Position numbers and translations under genes: made by a program | Shown: in pieces, positions 37,917 through 47,874 of the stretch | Layout: each line of letters starts with the position of its first letter | Numbering within the stretch: position 1 is the stretch's first letter | Notes under the pieces: model-generated | Told to the model about the DNA's origin: nothing | Seen by the model: the letters and a program-made list of their open reading frames with translations, nothing else | Databases searched by the model: none | DNA from: Paramecium tetraurelia | Taxonomy: Eukaryota > Ciliophora > Oligohymenophorea > Peniculida > Parameciidae | Assembly: GCF_000165425.1 (NCBI RefSeq) | Contig: NW_001799645.1 | Coordinates: 124,001-188,000 of the forward strand | Length of the DNA stretch: 64,000 bases | Reading direction: 5' to 3'

Positions 37917-39344
37917 ATGGCTGATTACCTTCCTAATTCAACAAAGACAAGCACTTTTAGATCAAATGAAACTGGCAATTTTTATAATACTCAATATGGA
38001 TTAGGAGATTAGACTAAACAATTTATGCAAAATCAAGAGCAAATCTAGTCACAGAGTAATTTTAAAAGAGTGCTGAAATAAGGGGCTGATACGTTTGTCT
38101 TAAAGTAGTCAACACAGAATATTTTTGAGGGTATAGTAATAAGTGAATTGTAGAGGCAAATAATGAAGAGCGAAAAAAGTATATAGATTATACAGGAGGT
38201 CCTAAGTATGATAGTGATAAGTAGGATAAGGTGATCAAATATTCAGTCGTTGGATATTAATAGTTTCTAAAAATTCATTCAGAGAAGCAGAGACAATATC
38301 AGCGACTAAGGAAACTGTAATAGAATCCCTAGACAACAGATGATTCAATGTTTGATGATTAACCTCCAACGAGATCCAATTAATAGGCCTAATCGATAAT
38401 AATAGATAAACAATAGGGTAGGAAAACACCAAAGAGGAGTAAAGCTGAATAACGTTATTTAAGTAAAAGAGATTTGAATGAGAAAGTGAGAGAAGCTGAA
38501 AAGCACATTTAATAGGCATAAATAGAATAAGAGAAGGCTGAAGAGAAGCTTCCATTTCATTTAAGAAATGCTATTTCAAGAGAAGAAAGAGCAATGAAAA
38601 AGTTTGAGAGCGTAAAGGCTCATTGGGAAAATGTTAATATCCAAGTGGCTTCTAATTGTTAGAGAGAGCCAGAATAAACAATAATGAGTAGAGCTGATTA
38701 ATACAGAGAAAGAAACCAAAAGATTTAGGCAATCGAGCTTAGCAAGGGAGAGGATGAAAAGAACAGTAGTAGATATTGGTATCTAAAATTAAGATGGTAT
38801 GATCACAAAGATAATAGACCCTAATTTTCTTTACTCACTTAATCAATGAATACTAAATCTTGTCAGAAGTTTGAAAATAGGTTAGTTAATCGCTTTTTAT
38901 CAGATTTTGATGCTGAAAGACTTGCCTAGTAATAACAGTTTGTTCTTTCTGATATTTAGGCTAACTTCAATACAAAACTGATTGATAATCCATTCAAATA
39001 GGTTGAAACTGTGATATCAGATAACAGTAAATTATATTGTACATATTCTAGAAATTAATGAGATAGATACTGCTTAGTCTCAAAAAACAAGGTTGTATAC
39101 TAACAAACTGGTTACTCTATATGATCAGAAATTGTAGGATTAGCCAAAGAAAAAGTTTGTTGATTGCAAGAATTTTCTTTTCGTAGCAGGGGAAAGTTAA
39201 AAGGAGAGAGAATAGAGAATGTTAATGAGGGAAACAGGAAAACAATATAAGATGGCTGAAATTCCAAATGAAGAACCAGAAATCATAATCAACACTTGGA
39301 ATAAAAAGAATTTGGCAAAATCTGGAGAATTTATGTTATTTTGA
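37917..39344 (+). CDS. Charged coiled-coil protein, 459 aa
   Basis: Introns of 23 nt (near 38134) and 25 nt (near 39045) give 460 codons. The N-terminal ~150 residues are Gln/Asn/Ser-rich. The middle has a strong coiled coil (KVREAEKHIQQAQIEQEKAE) followed by a conserved-looking globular part (LPFHLRNAISREERAMKKFE, SSRYWYLKLRWYDHKDNRPQ). The end is mixed (EIIINTWNKKNLAKSGEFML). The central block looks like a conserved eukaryotic or ciliary module, but I could not name it. Tandem with the EF-hand-like gene 28 bp downstream. Confidence 0.7.
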
Positions 39345-39372
39345 TTTTATTAATTTTTTAACGAATTTAGAC

Positions 39373-40806
39373 ATGAGTTCAATTGAAACACAATAAGAGT
39401 TATGTAAATTTTTCTAGATCATTATTAATGGAATGAGGTATGTCAAAATATATAATTAGAGACGACTAGATCGATGTTTAGAATTTATATAAGAAATAAC
39501 CGATTATGAATTCATTCCATCCTTTTTCAAGAATTCAGTTTGTAGACTAGATCAATTGTCAGATTACTTATTAAAATATTAAATCGAAACCCAAACATAT
39601 GAGTTGAAAGATTTGATTAGTCGTCTAGGTGGATTTGAAGACAAATTATTGTTTTCCAAATTCTAAGAGAGGTACCTTCGTTAGCCAGGCAACATTCAAA
39701 AAAAGGAAGCCGACATTACCTTTTTAAGATTATTGTTCGAAGAAATAAAATTAGAAAGATAATTAGATGAATAAAGAATTAAAGTACTCAAGAGATGGGA
39801 TTATAATGCTTTAGTACTTTTTAAGAAGTTATCATTTGGAACAAACTTAGTGGACTTATAAAAGCTGAAGAAATTCTTTATTAGGATCAGATAAACTGTA
39901 ACGGATGAAGAAATAGAACTATTATTAAAGAGAATCGGTAGAGGAGATGCCAATATAATGACATATGAGGATTTTAGTTAAGCCATTAAAACATAAAGAT
40001 AGAGATCATCAGACAAAATAGAGATTCCTTTAATGAAAATAAGTACAATCATTAAAAGAGAACCTTAACATTAAAGTTACATGGAGAAATTGAGAAGACG
40101 GTATAAACCACTTTAAACATAATAATCAGTTGTTATTTAAAAAATAGAAAATAAAGGGTGTCACACTCCTAGAGCTAAAACACCCACGGCCACAACTCGA
40201 ACTACTGAAACAAAGTAGGTTCGAACTAGAACGAGAACTCCAAATTAAAATACAGAACCTAGATCTTTTACTAATGAATCTAAGGAACTTAATACTTTAA
40301 TGTCTGTTTACTTAAATTAGCAAAGGTGTTTGTAAAATGTAATGGCTTAATTGGAAGAAGTAGTAGTTTTGAAATCTTTAATTTCGAAGAATTGGCATCA
40401 AGAATGGTAAGATTTGGGGGTTAATTCGAAGAATATTTCGCAAGAGTTATTTACAAATGTTCTCACTTATTATGATGATAGACAACCATTATAATAAGAG
40501 ATCAAAGTGACAGATCTATAAAGTTCAGTCTAGATTGTTGCCAATAATTTGTTTGAATTATTAAGTGAATAAGAACAGCAATTGCAAAAAGCCAAATTAT
40601 AATTTTTGAGAGAGGGGAACCTAAGTTCTTTAGATAGGTACTTCCATAAAGGATATATGGATGTACTAGATGTACTTTAGATTTTAGAACATTCGACAAC
40701 TAGAAGTGTGAGTTTGATGGATGCAGAATTAATGATTGCTAAATTTAATAAATTTGATGGCAAAAAGACGATAACAAGAAAAGCACTATTAAATGAATTA
40801 ACCTGA
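39373..40806 (+). CDS. EF-hand-like protein, 477 aa
   Basis: Intronless frame of 478 codons. Residues ~150-210 have an EF-hand-pair-like pattern (FFIRIRQTVTDEEIELLLKR, then IMTYEDFSQAIKT), and the C terminus has another (VSLMDAELMIAKFNKFDGKK). The calcium-binding loops are degenerate, so calcium binding is doubtful. Between them lies a Thr/Arg-rich low-complexity linker (TPTATTRTTETKQVRTRTRT). This arrangement recalls EF-hand proteins of cilia and basal bodies (inference). The stop is 9 bp from the stop of the convergent peroxiredoxin gene. Confidence 0.65.
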
Positions 40807-40815
40807 TATAAATGA

Positions 40816-41508
40816 TCATAATTCACTTTTTGCAAAATATTCAACTTTCTTATCTTGATCTGGGACAATAGTTCTTTACCCAGGTTTCCAATTTGCAGGG
40901 CATACTTCACCATGTGTATCTGTGTATTAAAATGCTTAAATCAATCTTAATGTTTCATCAACTGATCTTCCTACTGGAGCATCATTTATTTGCAATGTTC
41001 TTACTAAGCCTTTTTTGTCTATGATGAACAATCCTCTTAATGAAGCACCATATAATTCATCCAATTCATCTTCAACTAACACACCGTATGCTTTTGATAT
41101 CTTCTTGGAAATGTCTGCCAACAATGGAATTTGAAGATCTCCGACTCCTCCTTGATTTCTTGGAGTCTTCAACCATGCCAAATGAGTAAAATGGGAATCT
41201 GTGGAAATACCTAATACTTCTGCACCCAAGGCTCTGAATTAGTCGATTGCGTTTGAAAAGGCCACCAATTCTGTTGGGCATACGTATGTGAAATCAAATG
41301 GGTAAAATAACAAGACCACATACTTTCCTTGGTAATCGGAGAGAGATATCTTTTGGAATTTCAAATCTGGGGTAACTGCTGTAGCGCTAAAGAAGGGGGC
41401 CTTCTGTCTTGGCATCAAATTCAGATTTCCGTATGCGAACCTTGCGACAGGTGCATCTTCTGAGAAACATATTGTAAGTAGAAGCAACAAAGGCAATACC
41501 TTAATCAT
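40816..41508 (-). CDS. Secretory-pathway 2-Cys peroxiredoxin, 230 aa
   Basis: Intronless 231-codon frame. Residues 1-16 are a signal peptide ([16 protein letters not shown]). The AhpC/TSA fold follows, with peroxidatic Cys77 in [13 protein letters not shown] and resolving Cys203 in [12 protein letters not shown] (residues 120-123) and the C-terminal YF (residues 224-225) correspond to the GGLG and YF motifs of typical, overoxidation-sensitive 2-Cys enzymes. It reduces hydrogen peroxide and organic peroxides using thioredoxin-like donors. The signal peptide points to the ER or secretion, like animal PRDX4; there is no KDEL-type ending (SEL). It has a 62-bp divergent spacer with the next gene. 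Confidence 0.93.
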
Positions 41509-41570
41509 TATGATTATTAATGTAAGAATTGTAAGAATTTCTCGATAAATAGAAAGATTTGAATTTCAAA

Positions 41571-42129
41571 ATGCTTGAGGATATGTTATCATCTTAGAGT
41601 CTTCAAATCCATAACCTCTCCATGGGACTCAAATCTTTTTAGCATTGTTTAGAGAACTTTCAATTAAAGCGTAGATCTAGAAACAAGAACTTATTCAAAT
41701 TGTACAGCAATGACGAAGCAAGCATATTTATTCATCTGGAAAAGGATATTTAAAACATATACTGCAAATCTGAATTCGCACTTTCTATTTCTTTGAGAGA
41801 TTATTCTGGCAATTTGACAAAAAATGAAGAATACACAGTCTACATTAAATTGTACCCTATTCCTCTAATGAAGATTTTCAGCAGATAAATTTCCTAAAGA
41901 AATCACTGTCAACTCCCAAGGAAAGCCCCTTCTACTTGGAAGGACCAAATTGCTACTAAAAGGAAAAGGAGAATTCAAAAAGCTACAGATCACAGAAGTT
42001 TTATTATTATTCATATTTTAGTAATCATCAAATTTTCCCTTAGGCAAATTTGCATTAGTTTTATATTCTAACTCACCAGATGTCTAGTCTTTAATATTAG
42101 AAAATATAGTGGTATAAAAGAAAAAATGA
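41571..42129 (+). CDS. Hypothetical protein with beta-rich C-terminal half, 178 aa
   Basis: A 22-nt intron (41852-41873, ends AAG) links two frames to give 179 codons. The N-terminal half is mixed (LSMGLKSFQHCLENFQLKRR). The C-terminal half reads as alternating strands: EYTVYIKLFSADKFPKEITV, KPLLLGRTKLLLKGKGEFKK, FPLGKFALVLYSNSPDVQSL. This resembles an Ig-like or C2-like beta sandwich, but no family could be assigned. Tandem with the Cys-rich gene 28 bp downstream. Confidence 0.65.
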
Positions 42130-42157
42130 AAAATATATTTTTTAATAAAATTAATCA

Positions 42158-42418
42158 ATGGACCACGAGAATCTCTTTTTCAAAGCAGTGACACAGTGCT
42201 ACAAGTGTTGGGAGCTCAATCCTGAATCTTCTTGTTATTCCACCTGTGCAAATGAATACTTAATTTATAAAAAGGGGTTGTAGTTGATATAAAATGAAAA
42301 CAAAGTCTGTTTGGAAGCTTGTAAAAATGATAAAAAATGTATAAAGAAATGTGAATCAGAATTAAATACTAATCAGAAATCATTATTAAAATTATTAAAT
42401 AGAATTCAACCTAAGTGA
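42158..42418 (+). CDS. Small Cys-rich protein, 86 aa
   Basis: Intronless 87-codon frame with eight cysteines in spaced pairs: CYKC near residue 14, CYSTC near residue 26, then CLEACKNDKKCIKKC. No signal peptide, so disulfide export is not indicated; the pattern could suit a twin CX3C/CX4C-type intermembrane protein or a metal-binding protein (inference). No family recognised. It ends 101 bp before the Dna2-like gene. Confidence 0.6.
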
Positions 42419-42519
42419 TACTTTTGCATAATAATAATTTTTATTATATTATTTATATCATTAATCATAATTCCACTTTATTAGGGCACCTTATTATTTA
42501 TTCTTTTATTAAATTGCAA

Positions 42520-45276
42520 ATGATTGGAAAAGATCAACTTCAATAGGAAGAATTATAGTATGATTCCAACATCTCAACCATTAATTGTCATCAACTTAAA
42601 TAATAAAATGCTTTTCACAATTTGATTGTTGTTCAACTCTTTAATTCACAAGAGAAAATAAATGATGAAACTATTCAAAAAATTATGTTTGAAGCTCAAA
42701 AATTATCCAATACTCGATATTTATTGATAAAAACAAAAAAAGATTATATTGGAATTAACTATTACATTATGCTTTTTGATCATCACAATAATCTAAATAC
42801 TATTACAGAGGGAATGGCAATTCTTGTCTATGGTAATTTTAATAATGATAACACAATTTATTTCAATTAAAGAATCAAAAATGATCATTTTTATGTTTTG
42901 GAGCCAAAAACATTAGTTTCTGCTACCAAATTAAGTAATCTAGCATATTGTAGAAGGAAATAAGTCCTCAAAGATTTTTTTAAAAATTAAGTTTTTGGTA
43001 CAAACCCAAACAAATTAAGAGGCAATTTTTTGCATTACTTGTTCTAAAATGTTATAAAATCAATTAATGACTATTATGAATATTTTTAGTATGTAGATGA
43101 ATAAAATACAGAAGAATTAGATTTAACTCAAATCCCAGTCTTGTTGAGAGTACTTTTTGAAGAAATCAAATCAAAATTCTTGATAGAAATATATTCTGTA
43201 AAATAAAAGTTGGATAAAGATATGGAAATAAGTTTATTCTAGGGAATTATTAATACTTTAATTTGGATTAAAAAATTTGTCATTAAACAATTACCTATTA
43301 TATAATAGGTTGCGGAATAAAAATATGAAATCAAATTTATAAAATGGATAGAAAATGAAAAAAATATATAATCATCCATTTTTGGCTTAGTTGGAGTTGT
43401 TGATTCGATTATAGAAGTTAATCTAACTATAGATAATGTTGAGTAAAGAGTGTGTAAGATTCCAATAGAAGTAAAAACTGGAATTAAGTTAGCTTCTGAC
43501 AGGATTTAAGTGTATACATATTTGCTTTTAATGAATGAATACTATTAATAGAAAACTTAAATAGGATTGATGTTATATTTAAATAATTTAGATTATAAAA
43601 TCATTCCTTTTACTTTCTTTCAATAAAAAGACCTATTGTTTTTTAGAAATCATTTTATTTCAGAGTTATGTAATTTTAATAAATCAGAGGAAGATTATCA
43701 CCTTTTGCCATCACTTTAATTAGAGATCAAAACAGAAGAAGAATAGATTAAATGTTAGAAATGTGGAATAAGAGTTGTATGCTATGGTTTAAATTTATTA
43801 AAAAATTAACCTAAATTTTAATTTACAATTTATAAATATTAATAAATGGAAAAATAGTTTAATGATTAAACTAGGCATTATTTAAATAGCATGCTTTAGA
43901 ACCTAAGATCAGAAAAGCAAGCATAAGTATTTTCTTAAATTGAATATGAAATTAAATAAAAATAAAGATTTAACGATACGCATGAAATCCATTATATATT
44001 ATCATCAAAAAACACGTTTCTTGAGGGATAAGCACGTAAAATTTTAAAAGAGTAATTTCCTACAAATAAAGAATTAAGCCTTGAATGTAAGAGAACTTAA
44101 AAAAGCTATCAATTCATTTTGAAAAAGTAACCAAATATTATTTAAAAATACTTATTAAATCAGACATCTAGGTCAGAAGTTCTATAAGATGATGATCTTG
44201 AATATCTGATACGCATGCATGTTCAAGATAAAACAGAACTAAGTACATTTGGTAGTCCATTAGAGGTAGAGGATACACTAATACAAAAAATATAACCATC
44301 AAATCCATTTAAGCATTACAATTTTATCACATTTGAACTCGCAACTAATAAAAAATGGTAAAGAAAAAAAGAAATTCTTATGTTAGGTTATACCCCTTAA
44401 TTTAAGAGTAAATCACAACTGGATGAAGGCATATAAAAATCTGTTTAATTAATTTTAGATGATTTTAAATCAGATTTAAATGAAAATTAATTTAAAGCAA
44501 TTTAATTAAGTCTACTCGCTGAAGATTTTGTTTTAATTTAAGGACAATATGGAAAAAGAAGAATGTTAACCTATTTATTATTCTTATTAGGATCTACAAA
44601 GAAAAAAATATTATTTTGCTCTGTAGATGATGATATTTTAGATGAATAAATAAATGATTTCATCGAAACATTTCCAAATGAGTCTGAATGGATTTTAAGA
44701 TTATAACGAGAAAAAGATTAGATTCCAGAAAATAATTAAAAATACACTTTTGAATTTAAAAGATTCTAAGATATGCAAGAAATCAATAATAAATTAGAGA
44801 ATAAGCATTTATATTTCTCCACTTGTTAATAGTGTACTGATATTTTATAATCAGATTCATATGATTATTGTATTGTTGATTAATCTACAAAAATTATAGA
44901 ACCATAATGTATTTCTTGTATCCTTAGAAGCAAAGTTTTTATATTACTATAGGATTCAGAATAAGAATAGCCATAAGTTAAATCATAAAAAGCTAAACTA
45001 TTATAAGTTAGTCTCTTTTAAAGATTATCATAATAGTTTAAGAATATAGGATGCCTTGTAGATTTGGATTAGGAAGGGATCAACAAATAATTTCAATGAA
45101 TTTTATATAAAAATTTAATCAATCACTTTTAATCAGTTTTTTAATTTATAAATAGACTCAAGGTATTATAAGTTAATGTTACTATCATACTTTTCGAATA
45201 ATTACAAATGACATTAGATTTTATAAGAGTGAAATTGTTTTAATTTATTTTGTTCTAAAAATCATTTTTTATATGA
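42520..45276 (+). CDS. Dna2-like Fe-S nuclease with degenerate helicase domain, 918 aa
   Basis: Intronless frame of 919 codons. Residues ~138-425 match the Dna2 nuclease: SATKLSNLAYCRRKQVL with Cys144, Asp295 in GVVDSI, Glu317 and Lys319 in IPIEVKTG, and the cysteine triad C412, C415, C421 (KCQKCGIRVVC). Together these give the PD-(D/E)XK site and the four Fe-S cysteines. The helicase half starts like Dna2 (DLNENQFKAIQLSLLAEDFV), but Walker A reads GQYGKRRM (675-682) instead of GxxGTGKT, and motif II reads YCIVDQS instead of VDEA. Motif III is also eroded (FILLQDSEQEQPQV), and motifs IV-VI were not found before the stop. The protein should cut DNA flaps or ends but not hydrolyse ATP (inference). 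Confidence 0.75.
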
Positions 45277-45644
45277 AAGCCTATGAATAAATCTAAAAAA
45301 AATTATGAAAATACTTGAGTTATTAAAATTGTTAGCAATCTAACAATAAATATTTCCAACTTTAATTATTTGATTGTTGATCAGTCCTTAAAAATATTGA
45401 ATCTTGTATTTATTCAAATCAAATGAAGCCTATAAGTTATTAGTAATAAGGTAGTTTTAAAATAAACCTTGTATACAATAGTTCTGTTTTTTTGGTTGCA
45501 GAAATATTAACAGGTAACTCTTGAATAATCATAAAATTATTAAACGAGTTTATTGTATATTGTTTTTGTTGATTATTTGGAATTAACTCATTAAATTTTT
45601 AAATATTTATCTAATAATGATATTAATAATATTATTTAAATAAT
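45277..45644. other. Spacer after the Dna2-like gene, possibly decayed coding DNA
   Basis: 368 bp. The Dna2-like frame stays open here except for TGA codons at its own stop, near 45315 and near 45431. It encodes NYLIVDQSLKILN at 45364-45402, resembling DYCIVDQSTKIIE inside the gene. This may be a decayed duplicate or chance. The promoter of the glycosidase gene should also lie here. Confidence 0.35.
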
Positions 45645-47096
45645 ATGTAAATATATTAAGTCCTTATATTAATTGTTAGTGCTCTTGCATCTCCAATAAC
45701 TCTTAACGAACGTAGATACTTTCAAGATTAAAATGGAGCAATTAGAATTTTTCATGGATTTAATGTTGTCTATAAATAAGCTCCTTACATACCAAAAACG
45801 GAAGGGTTTGACTATATGGAGTCCTTTAGCGAAGAGGATTGTTAAATTTTAAGCAAGAATGGCTTTAATGTGATTAGACTTCATGTTTCATTTGAAGGAG
45901 CTATGCCAAAGAGAGGTGAATTGGATGAGGAATATTTAGATAAGATTTTGATGATTGTGAAAATGGCGGCTAAATACAAAATATATGTTATTTTGGATGC
46001 TCATTAAGACTTATTTAATAGGTAATTTTGTGGAAATGGATTTCCTGATTGGGCAGTTGATAAGAAAGACTTCCCATTTCCAAAAACTTTATAAATTAGA
46101 TTTAATGAATAAGGCTATCCAATATTAGAGGATTGTTATTAGTAAAAGTTTGCTTTATATTATTCTACAAATGATATTGGAAGGCATTTCGAGATGCTAT
46201 ATTCAAATTAGAATGGATTGGCTGATTATTATGGGTAATTTTGGTAAAGAGTAGCAGAAAAACATAAGGATGAATGGAATGTGATAGGATATGAAATTTT
46301 GAATGAGCCTTCTCCAGGAAATTTTTAAAAAGGCATAATTGACTTCTTTTGGCCAGGTCTTGCAAATTAAAAATATTTGGTTCCTCTTTATAAACTCATT
46401 CATAACTATATAAGAAAAGTTGATAATGAAAAATTAATATTTTTTGAATCTGATTTTCTTGATGTTTTAGGAGCTGGGTTTGATTCAAATATTGGTGGAC
46501 AAGAATATTTAGATAAAGAAGTGTTCAGTTATCATGTTTATTGTGGAATAGAGAAGATTTCGTCTGTATTTTGTAATAGGATTAATTAATTGATGTACTA
46601 CTTGAAAATGAGAAATGTTAATGATCTTAAAATAGGAGGTTTTTTGACTGAGTTTGGAGCAGTTGGAGATGATGAGCAATCTAAGGAAATACTTGATTAT
46701 ATACTTGACAAGGCTGATAGTTACTAATAATCTTGGACCTATTGGTAATATAAAGGATATAATGATCATACAACTATGTCGACCATGTATGAAGAAGGGC
46801 TTTTTTATGAAGATGGATCATTTTAGAAATAAAAACTTAGTGCATTAAGAAGACCTTATGCTTATTAAATTTGTGCTGACTCTATTGAAACCAATTAATA
46901 TTACTCTGAAACTAGAGAGTTTATGTTATCCTATAAATCAAAGGCAGGTTGTTAAACAAAAGTGTTTATTCCAAATGAGATTAATTAATCATAAGTCTTT
47001 GATTATAAATGCTTAAATTGCTAATTGCTTTTGATTGAAGATTAGCACTATGAAGTAGTGGGAGAAGGAGATATTGAGGTATATTTTTAATTATGA
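45645..47096 (+). CDS. Secreted GH5 glycosidase, endoglycoceramidase-like, 483 aa
   Basis: 484-codon frame. The N terminus is a signal peptide (MQIYQVLILIVSALASPI). The (beta/alpha)8 core starts at GAIRIFHGFNVVYKQAPYIP, has NVIRLHVSFEGAMP, YVILDAHQDLFNRQFCGNG, the acid/base Glu in YEILNEPSPGNF, and the nucleophile Glu in GGFLTEFGAVGDDE. WTYWQYKGYND follows. The order and the 'WxYWQYK' ending fit GH5 subfamily 12 enzymes such as endoglycoceramidases, which remove the glycan from glycosphingolipids. It is probably exported or lysosomal, for digestion of food or recycling of membrane. A C-terminal beta-sandwich-like part follows (FMLSYKSKAGCQTKVFIP). Confidence 0.85.
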
Positions 47097-47117
47097 AATA
47101 TAAATAAATAATATTAA

Positions 47118-47836
47118 ATGGAATAAACTTCATTGGATTTTAACATAGATATATAGCCTAAAAGAATTACAGACCATATAGAGCCTGATGTGGATCTTAC
47201 TGTTGACAAATATGATTCAGTTTATCAAAATAACCAATAGGAAGAAGAGATAGAAGCAGCTAATGTAAATTAAACGACTAATATTGTTAGAAAGATCTTT
47301 TAGTGCAATAGTATGATATAACTGAAGCAGCTCATCCTTTTCTTTGTGTTGCTGCAGTAATACTTACTGGATTGCCAGGATTGTGTTTTATTGTTTTGTA
47401 GGATATGTCTAATACATATATGTTTGTTGGATTATTACAATTGGTGTAGTTTATTTTGATGAAGAATTATTTTGGATTGAAATTGGTTGGGTTGTGTTGG
47501 TGGCTTGAGGTCAAAGGTAAGAAATGGAGTGTCTAAACTTAATCATAAGAGCAATCGAATTAAGTCGATTAATATTTTTTTTGGGCATGTCTTGTTTATG
47601 GAACTATTTTTTGGGGAATAATGTGTTTAGGAGACTTAATTGGATTCAAAGCAATTTGGGTAATTTATTTAGATTATTTTAAAAAGTTGCCTTTACCAAT
47701 TATGTGTCTTTTATTAACTGCAACAAATTTCCAAGGATTTTACAAATGCAGAGGGGATCATAAGAAAAAATTATAGCAATTAAAAAGGGAAATGGCCAAG
47801 AGTGGTTTGAATATAGTGGGAATGATTATGAAATGA
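47118..47836 (+). CDS. TVP23-family Golgi membrane protein, 230 aa
   Basis: A 26-nt intron joins an acidic N-terminal tail to the membrane core, giving 231 codons. Four hydrophobic segments are visible: FLCVAAVILTGLPGLCFIVL, MFVGLLQLVQFILM, FFWACLVYGTIFWGIMCLGD and LPIMCLLLTATNFQGFYK. Family marks are AHPF before helix one, KNYFGLKLVGLCWWLEVKGK (TVP23: KNVxGRxLVGLRWW), and GFYKC near the end. TVP23 works in trafficking between late Golgi and endosomes, binding other TVP proteins. Only 21 bp separate it from the preceding glycosidase stop. Confidence 0.88.
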
Positions 47837-47874
47837 GATTAGATTGTTATTTATTAATAATTTTAAATTTAAGT

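Noticed and set aside
38235-38555. Minus-strand hydrophobic frame of ~106 residues
   Set aside because: It is the reverse of the charged coiled-coil gene at 37917-39344, whose spliced frame is exact.
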